A stretch of 13,546 nucleotides of DNA from Thermoflexales bacterium (GTDB lineage: Bacteria > Chloroflexota > Anaerolineae > Fen-1058), in NCBI GenBank assembly GCA_030834835.1, contig JAUQXD010000770.1, forward strand, positions 1-13,546. Direction: 5' to 3'. Below, piece after piece: positions 6,429-11,681 of this stretch (position 1 is its first letter; each line of letters begins with the position of its first letter). The notes below the pieces were generated by a model, which saw nothing but the letters and a program-made list of their open reading frames with translations, did no database searches and was not told where the DNA came from. The translations under genes were made by a program, and so were the position numbers.

Positions 6429-6727
6429 GCGCTATCCTCTTTGTCTTTGTTTTCTGCCGCAGGTAACGCCTTGGTGTCCATTAATCGAACTAGGGCTTTC
6501 AGTTGCGTCTCCTGAGACGTCATCACCTGCTTTAGTAGCTCGTGGGTAGACTTGTCTGCAACATATATATCCTTAAGAGCAGTCATTACACCCTGTTCTA
6601 GGACATCATGCCTTGTTTCTAGTGCTTCGAGCCTGTCCTCTTTAATAGAGGAGGAATTCTTTCCTATCATGAAGGCGACAATTGCAAGGAGGACAATTAT
6701 TATTCCAATAAGAATAGCAGAGTCCAT
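6425..6727 (-). CDS. Small membrane-anchored coiled-coil protein of the TIR operon
   Basis: Product of 100 aa. ATG 6727 was chosen over the ATG at 6742 because the latter is part of the GAGGAG ribosome site, which sits 7 nt before 6727. A membrane segment covers residues 4-22. Residues 27-88 are helical with heptad-like spacing (EDRLEALETRHDVLEQ and on), then comes a charged tail KDKEDSA. By the positive-inside rule the helix is cytoplasmic, on the same side as the TIR domain. The stop overlaps the TIR start by 4 nt. No family recognised. It could hold the TIR protein in an inactive complex or oligomerise with it. Confidence 0.8.
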   Translation of the reverse strand: MDSAILIGIIIVLLAIVAFMIGKNSSSIKEDRLEALETRHDVLEQGVMTALKDIYVADKSTHELLKQVMTSQETQLKALVRLMDTKALPAAENKDKEDSA

Positions 6728-6810
6728 TTCATTACTCCTCATTGTGATAGTGGGCTACCACTGCGACGAATTGTTTTGCGAGGTGACATGAAATTTCAAG
6801 CTTCCGGATC

Positions 6811-7350
6811 TCATTCTCTTTTCTTGTCAGTTTCCTTCCCTTTCAGATAGTTGCCAATCGCAATAGTAACAATACTAACGGCCATTGCACCAAGAAGCCA
6901 TTTATTCAGATCGTAAACTTGATCTATACTCTGTCTGATTGCGAGTGAAGTTTCTTGTTGACTGGACTTTAAGTTGTCTATATCTCTTCGTAGTAGGGGT
7001 ATTTCGAGTGCTTTCGCAGGGCTATCTAAGATTACTTGTTCCAATTGTGACTGTCGCGTTTGAAGCCCAGTCACCGAAGTATCCAGACGGGCCAGTTGCG
7101 CTCCGATTTGAGACTGATCAGGAATCTGGGTTAGTGCTTGCACAGTTGTCTTCAGGCTCTCCAAATCCGTGGCAATACTCGCGATTTCTGCTTTGATGTC
7201 GTCAAACTCCTGTCGATTTATAGTGATGCTCTGCTGCGTAGTTCCTGTTTGAGTAGCTGAAAGAACTGCCGCTAATAGTCCGGCCACCACAGCGATTACC
7301 ACCCCGGCGAGTTGGAACCACTCTGAAGGAAAACGTCGTCTTGATTTCAT
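6811..7350 (-). CDS. In-out-in membrane protein with external coiled coil, first gene of the TIR operon
   Basis: Product of 179 aa. ATG 7350 has GGAG 7 nt upstream; an in-frame ATG at 7437 would add a poor-looking extension. The N-terminus MKSRRRFPSE is basic, so cytoplasmic. Membrane segment 1 spans residues 11-31, membrane segment 2 about 151-168, and the C-terminus KGKETDKKRE is again cytoplasmic. The roughly 105 residues between (45-148) form a coiled coil with Leu/Ile/Val heptads, ESLKTTVQALTQI and RLDTSVTGLQTRQSQLEQV among them, and would lie outside the membrane. This is a plausible sensor for envelope damage or phage entry. An 83-bp gap with no terminator precedes the next gene. No family recognised. 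Confidence 0.8.
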   Translation of the reverse strand: MKSRRRFPSEWFQLAGVVIAVVAGLLAAVLSATQTGTTQQSITINRQEFDDIKAEIASIATDLESLKTTVQALTQIPDQSQIGAQLARLDTSVTGLQTRQSQLEQVILDSPAKALEIPLLRRDIDNLKSSQQETSLAIRQSIDQVYDLNKWLLGAMAVSIVTIAIGNYLKGKETDKKRE

Positions 7351-7483
7351 CTTCCGTCTCCAACATTCATAATTTTGCTGATCAAGATGTGCTGATGTGT
7401 CGCAATGTGTGATGATACTGGATAGACCGTCCAACATTGATTGAGATAATTACATTCACCGCGTCGGCCGATGTCTGAAATGT

Positions 7484-7511
7484 AGTATATGCCCGATTCA
7501 ATTGAAGTCAA
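7484..7511 (-). promoter_or_regulatory. Promoter of the TIR operon
   Basis: On the minus strand TTGACT (7506-7511) and TATACT (7484-7489) are separated by 16 bp, five of six consensus bases in each box. Start is predicted near 7477, giving a leader of about 127 nt before ATG 7350. That leader carries the motif AATGTTGGA twice, followed by CGG or GACGG (starting at 7439 and 7368 on the minus strand), a possible operator. Confidence 0.65.
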
Positions 7512-7558
7512 CCTGACGCGGTTGGCTTGACGGTTTGACCTGAGCAGCGGGCACCCGG

Positions 7559-7599
7559 GCGAGAGGCCCCCGCACCTTTCGTTAGAAAGGCCCTCTCGC
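7559..7599 (-). terminator. Terminator-like hairpin after the helical protein gene
   Basis: GCGAGAGG (7559-7566) pairs with CCTCTCGC (7592-7599), with an inner CCTTTC (7575-7580) / GAAAGG (7585-7590) stem around a GTTA loop. It begins 15 nt beyond the stop of the gene ending at 7615. Neither side has a T-run. It separates that gene from the TIR promoter. Confidence 0.5.
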
Positions 7600-7614
7600 T
7601 TCAATCAACTGCGT

Positions 7615-8316
7615 TTACAGTTCCAGCAACTCCAACAACTGCTGACTATTCTTCGGGTCGGCGTCTTTGATTGCACGCTTGCTCAAGGCCGCTGCGGAGG
7701 TGTACCACGCGCGCAGGGCTTCGATGTCGGCGGTCTGCTGAGCCGACAACTGTTGATAGGTCTGAATGGCCGACTGCTGATTGATGTCGGCTTTGGCAAA
7801 GGCTTCCACCAGCGCATTGATCGCCGTCAATCGCTCGGCTCCCCAGTTGGCGGCGCTGAGCAGGGCGGCTTTTTCGGGCGCGAGTTTGGCCGCCACATCG
7901 ACCCGCGATCGCCAGCGTTTGAGCGTTTCAGCGGTCGATTCGGATGGGCGGGCGGCCACCGTGCCGGTCGGTTGGCCGTCTGGTCCTTTCACGGTTTCGT
8001 ACTGCGTCGTCAAGCCCAGGGCAGTGAGTGTCGGCTCATCGTCCTTGTAGACGATGCGGCTGGTCTCGGACAGGCTGGCCATTTCTTTGTTGGCGGCTTC
8101 ACGGGCGGCGGTTTCGGTGAGGGTGGCCTGAGTCTGCACACTCAGCGCATCGGGCACGGTGGAATGACCCAACCGGATGCGCGCCAGCAGCGCCGCCCGT
8201 TCGGTGAGGATGGGCGGCGTGCAGCCCACCTTGCCGATGACGGCTTGCGCTTTGGCCTGCTGGCCGTTGGCCGTGAAGACTTCAACTTTGTGTTCCAACT
8301 GCGCTTGCGACAACAT
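7615..8316 (-). CDS. Soluble helical protein of unknown function
   Basis: Product of 233 aa starting MLSQAQLEHKVEV. GGAGG with 5-nt spacing directly before ATG 8316 makes this a strong start; an ATG ten codons upstream lies before the ribosome site and is rejected. No signal peptide or membrane segment. The protein is rich in Ala, Gln and Glu and predicted mostly helical, with one short interruption (DGQPTGTVAARPSE) near the middle. The C-terminal third, from about AKADINQQSAIQTYQQ to QQLLELLEL, may form a helical bundle. No catalytic motif and no family recognised. It stands alone: a hairpin follows it and a gene-free repeat region precedes it. Confidence 0.75.
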   Translation of the reverse strand: MLSQAQLEHKVEVFTANGQQAKAQAVIGKVGCTPPILTERAALLARIRLGHSTVPDALSVQTQATLTETAAREAANKEMASLSETSRIVYKDDEPTLTALGLTTQYETVKGPDGQPTGTVAARPSESTAETLKRWRSRVDVAAKLAPEKAALLSAANWGAERLTAINALVEAFAKADINQQSAIQTYQQLSAQQTADIEALRAWYTSAAALSKRAIKDADPKNSQQLLELLEL

Positions 8317-8482
8317 GCTTTCCTCCAAGAAGTATGATGTCGGCACGAGTCTGCCATCAGGCAGGCGTCTGCCGCATTACGCAAGAGATGAGGCCGATTT
8401 CGGCGGTTGTCCGGCATGAACCGTTGGGGCAGGGGCCACACCCGGCGGTGCTGGTTCCGGTGACGGCAATACCCGGTCTACC

Positions 8483-8905
8483 GACGACGTTCGTCAAGAA
8501 CATGACGGCGTCCGTCAAGAGCGTGACGGCGGCGGTAAGGCTCGTCACGGGGAAGCGCGTTCAAGCTGCGACGAGCCTCATTCTGATGACGCCGGTGATC
8601 AATAATTGCCACGGTAGCGCCTATTCTGGCAACGGGAACGCTCATTCTGATTACGAAGATGATCAATAATTACAACGGCGACGTTCATTCTGGCTACGGC
8701 GATGGTCATTCTGGCCGGAATGGGTATCGCCGTGGCTGGAATGAGGGCTGCCGTCGTTGGAATCAGGGCCGCCGTCGTTAGAACGCTGGCTGCTGCTGCT
8801 GGAACGTGGGAGGTTGTGTCTGGAATCAAGGTTACCGTTATTGATCGGCGCATCGTCGACGTGGGAACGAAGGTTGCCGTTGTTGTCCGAGTTAGACCCG
8901 TTGCT
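8483..8905. repeat. Degenerate 21-bp tandem repeat
   Basis: About twenty diverged units with a 21-bp period. Examples: GACGACGTTCGTCAAGAACA (8483 on), GACGGCGTCCGTCAAGAGCG (8504 on), GACGGCGGCGGTAAGGCTCG (8525 on), and later ATTCTGGCTACGGCGATGG and GCCGTCGTTGGAATCAGGG. A larger copy is visible, as GATCAATAATT recurs at 8597 and 8661. Most units keep 21 bp, but odd-length units (24, 22, 20) shift the frame. Read on the plus strand they give heptads such as GMRAAVV and GIRAAVV; the minus strand also gives heptads. It may be the remains of a coiled-coil gene, or a non-coding minisatellite. Confidence 0.7.
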
Positions 8906-8953
8906 GTTCGCTGTGCAACCGCCTTGCCCCTACACCTCGACGTTATAGCATGA

Positions 8954-9020
8954 GGGGCGGGAAAAGGGAAATGCAGTCGTCCTGCCCCACTTTGAATACT
9001 ATCAGCATTTCCTCCCCGCC
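8954..9020 (-). terminator. Imperfect inverted repeat downstream of the HEPN gene
   Basis: GAAATGC (8968-8974) pairs with GCATTTC (9005-9011), and GGCGGG near 8956 pairs with CCCGCC near 9015, with an asymmetric bulge and a 30-nt loop. It lies about 40 bp beyond the stop of the minus-strand gene ending at 9061, so it may end the restriction operon. There is no clean T-run. Confidence 0.35.
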
Positions 9021-9060
9021 ATGATTGCTCGTCTTCACCGCGCTCTCCTCCGGCTTTCTT

Positions 9061-10242
9061 CTATTCGTCTTCGTCCTCGTCTTCCTCATCCCCATCTTCA
9101 AATAGAGAATTTAACCCGTCTTCATAATCTGACAACACCTCATCAACGACGGAATCTGCATCGCAATGAAAAGCGGCGTCACCTTCATCGTAAGGAACGT
9201 ATGCATAAAAGGCCGAGTTTGCTAGATCGCACAGAAATTCGGTCAACTCGTCTCGCGTGGTAAACGTCCTAGACATTCGAGGTTCATCATGATCGTTGAT
9301 CGTGATAGTCCCGGCCTCTTCATCCCAATCGGCATCTTCCATTGCCTTCTCAACTGCCTTTCGCGCTTCACTATCCCATAGCATTTCGAGGCGCCCCATC
9401 TCATATTCCCAGGCCAACGCCCAACGATTCAAGAAATCATCTAAGGCCCTATTCAATTCAGGCCGGGCAGTGACATAGTTGCTGATGGTTCTCCTGGATG
9501 GGCGACGATTGTGCGCGACACAATTCCGCATGGCTTCGATCGCTTCCATGCGTTCTTTCAAGCCTGCCACAAACACAGCGTCGTCTTCATCTTGAACCGG
9601 TAACCGATCCAATTCGGCTCGAAGTGCTTCGTAAGTCTCCTTATCCCTTATAAGCTCAACAAGAGTAGGTAGTTTTGTTACTTCAGGCCGTTTATTCAGG
9701 TTGACGTATTGGCTGAATGTCAGGAAAAAGAATTCATTCTCCGCTACCTTATGCATGTGATCTTCAGTTGCCGGATTCATCGGCTTCATTACTTCATCGC
9801 GTAATAGATTGTATGGCTCATCTTGGTAGGCGTGAAGATAGATGACACTGAGCACGCGACGCAATTTCATTTCCAAAACGAATATTTCTTCCGCGTACTG
9901 AGCGAGTTCCTGTCGCAAGAGCGGATCTTCAAATTTCACAACATGCTCAATGGGCGCGGCCCGCAGCGCGTCGGCGAACTCATCTATAACCGTACGGGCG
10001 CTGGCGGTTTCGTCGGGCAGATCAAGGGTAAAGCCTAAGACGACCCGCTGCACGGCGGGAGTGGCTTCACCATTCGCAAGCGTAAGTCGGCGTTCATAGT
10101 TAATTTGCACCGTGCGCCATAGCGCGTCGAAATCAAATTCGTTCAAGTTGTCGATGAGAACTCGACTGATTCGCTCAGTCAATACTTCTTGAATCGAGGT
10201 TACTTCCTCGTGCTGGTACACAATGACAAACTCGAAGATCAT
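9061..10242 (-). CDS. HEPN-domain protein of the restriction operon, possible RNase toxin
   Basis: Product of 393 aa starting MIFEFVIVYQ. ATG 10242 follows the specificity-subunit stop by 2 bp, with GGGAG about 10 nt upstream; a start further up would overlap that gene by 50 bp. The key motif is RNCVAH at residues 239-244, the RNxxxH signature of HEPN ribonucleases, followed by a basic stretch NRRPSRR. The region from about 110 to 280 is helical, as expected for HEPN of the Swt1/ApeA-like kind. The N-terminal 105 residues look alpha/beta and of unknown role. The tail (380-393) is almost purely Asp and Glu. HEPN enzymes such as PrrC accompany type I restriction systems and cut tRNA when restriction fails; a similar back-up role is inferred here, not shown. 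Confidence 0.75.
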   Translation of the reverse strand: MIFEFVIVYQHEEVTSIQEVLTERISRVLIDNLNEFDFDALWRTVQINYERRLTLANGEATPAVQRVVLGFTLDLPDETASARTVIDEFADALRAAPIEHVVKFEDPLLRQELAQYAEEIFVLEMKLRRVLSVIYLHAYQDEPYNLLRDEVMKPMNPATEDHMHKVAENEFFFLTFSQYVNLNKRPEVTKLPTLVELIRDKETYEALRAELDRLPVQDEDDAVFVAGLKERMEAIEAMRNCVAHNRRPSRRTISNYVTARPELNRALDDFLNRWALAWEYEMGRLEMLWDSEARKAVEKAMEDADWDEEAGTITINDHDEPRMSRTFTTRDELTEFLCDLANSAFYAYVPYDEGDAAFHCDADSVVDEVLSDYEDGLNSLFEDGDEEDEDEDE

Positions 10243-10244
10243 GG

Positions 10245-11681
10245 TTACACATCTCCCAAAAGTTGTTCTTCGAACCAGTGCTTGGCAGCTTGCCAACCGG
10301 CTTCGGCCATAACGCGCAAGGCTTGAACTCTCTGGCTTTCTGCATCCAATCGCTCAACTACCTGCCGCTGAACCTCCAGTGGTGGAATCGGTAATTCTAA
10401 TGATTTGAACTCCTCTTTGTTAATGTTTGGCTGGCCAGACGGACGCTGGATGGTCGCGACCCATTCCCGATAAGCCGAGGTTTTGGTGAAGTAGTAAACA
10501 AAGCGCGACATCACTCGGCTCTGATCAAATCGGAAGCGGATGCAGTAGCCCGCGAAGACCGCAGGGCCAAGGTCCTGCGTGTATATAAAGGTCTTTCCAG
10601 CGGTCGCACCACTGCGCGCGAAGAGTATATCGCCGTCCTCAAGAGCACAGTCTTCCTCGATGATTTCAGCTGTCACGAATTCATGACCAAGCGGGATTCC
10701 GTCGTCTCGAAAATCCGTAATGCGGATGTACTTCGGTTGGTCATCTGATGTTCTCTTAACGGCTCGTGCTCCCGAGCCATAGGCAGGTTCATCAATGGTA
10801 AGAGAACCAAGCGAATAGAAGGGAAAGGGCTTCGTAGAAGTGTGTTCTCGGTAGAGGTATGTTTTTGGGTCAAACCGTCCTCGAAGCTCGTGATATTCTA
10901 TGGCATAAGCCTTGCGCTCGACTTTGGACGGCGGGGTTAGGCCGAGGGTGGAAAGAAGGAAGCCGTCGAGCCCAGAAAGCAATGTGTCAGCTTCTGCTAA
11001 CTTCCGCAATCGCTCCGCCCGAGCTGCGTCCATCGCAGCAACGAGATTATCTTGAACCTCTAGGTGAGGCAGAGGAATTCGTAATGCAGAAACTTCTTCA
11101 GCGTTGATATGAGGTTGTGCTGCCCGTCCGCGGACCAGATTCAACTGCAATCGTCCGATCTCGGTATCGAGGAACATAGCAACGAAGCGGGCAGAGGCAG
11201 AGGGCCGAAACGTCAAGATAAGGTCATATGCCGCGTAAGCCCCCGCCAATGAAGCGGGAATAACAGCACAGTCACCTGTGTTCACACCGCTTCGAACGAT
11301 GATGAGTTCGCCACCAGTTAACCTGCATTTTTCTAACGACCTAGGCTGTACTGCCGCAATATGAAGCAGCGTTTCCGCGTTGACCTCGCCGTCTTTGATG
11401 TCGGTAGCCCGTACAAATGGAACCGTATCGGCGCCTGGTTCGAGATATGGTGGTGGCGTACCAGTGCCATAGCGTATCTCGTAAATGACAGCGCCAAGAT
11501 TGGTTACCGGGAATTTTGCCTTTTCCAACGGAGCGAGCCGAGCACGAACCCAAGGTTGATGAAAGATGACATCAGCGCGTCCTGCAATTGCGCCCCGCCG
11601 AACAGCAAAACATCTCGCTTTGCCTTCTTCAACAGGGCTTAGATAAAAAAAGGCGTTGGGTCCTTCTGGAACGACCGCCAC
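10245..11681 (-). CDS. hsdS: Restriction-modification specificity subunit (HsdS-like)
   Basis: Product of 478 aa with the usual two-fold repeat of a specificity subunit. Half one carries PFVRATDIKDGEV (88-100), ELIIVRSGVNTGD (125-137) and QPHINAEEVSALRIPLP (189-205). Half two mirrors it with KYIRITDFRDDGI (317-329), DILFARSGATAGK (351-363) and QPNINKEEFKSLELPIP (417-433). The helical spacers are at about 208-250 and 436-472. Each half has a target-recognition domain reading one side of a bipartite DNA site. Both halves are complete, so the subunit should be functional. The GTG start at 11681 lies inside the end of the methylase gene, giving a 43-bp overlap and close coupling; no later ATG precedes the first recognition domain. 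Confidence 0.9.
   Translation of the reverse strand: MAVVPEGPNAFFYLSPVEEGKARCFAVRRGAIAGRADVIFHQPWVRARLAPLEKAKFPVTNLGAVIYEIRYGTGTPPPYLEPGADTVPFVRATDIKDGEVNAETLLHIAAVQPRSLEKCRLTGGELIIVRSGVNTGDCAVIPASLAGAYAAYDLILTFRPSASARFVAMFLDTEIGRLQLNLVRGRAAQPHINAEEVSALRIPLPHLEVQDNLVAAMDAARAERLRKLAEADTLLSGLDGFLLSTLGLTPPSKVERKAYAIEYHELRGRFDPKTYLYREHTSTKPFPFYSLGSLTIDEPAYGSGARAVKRTSDDQPKYIRITDFRDDGIPLGHEFVTAEIIEEDCALEDGDILFARSGATAGKTFIYTQDLGPAVFAGYCIRFRFDQSRVMSRFVYYFTKTSAYREWVATIQRPSGQPNINKEEFKSLELPIPPLEVQRQVVERLDAESQRVQALRVMAEAGWQAAKHWFEEQLLGDV

Larger units (their letters stand above)
8317..9060. other. Gene-free stretch of about 740 bp
   Basis: No convincing gene on either strand. Each frame holds ORFs under about 110 codons, low in complexity and broken by stops. 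The stretch contains the decayed 21-bp tandem repeat at 8483-8905, a small hairpin CTGCC-ATCA-GGCAG near 8352-8365, and a longer inverted repeat at 8954-9020. Confidence 0.65.

Noticed and set aside
5447..7599. TIR cluster as a mobile element bounded by the two hairpins
   Set aside because: The hairpin sequences are unrelated, no direct repeats were seen flanking the cluster, and no transposase or integrase is present.
7753..8337. 194-codon plus-strand ORF, rich in Gly, Phe and Arg
   Set aside because: It is antisense to the 233-aa gene, which has a strong ribosome site and a natural amino-acid composition.
8483..8905. Repeated units as a possible CRISPR array
   Set aside because: The units are contiguous at 21 bp, diverged and lack unique spacers; no cas gene is nearby.
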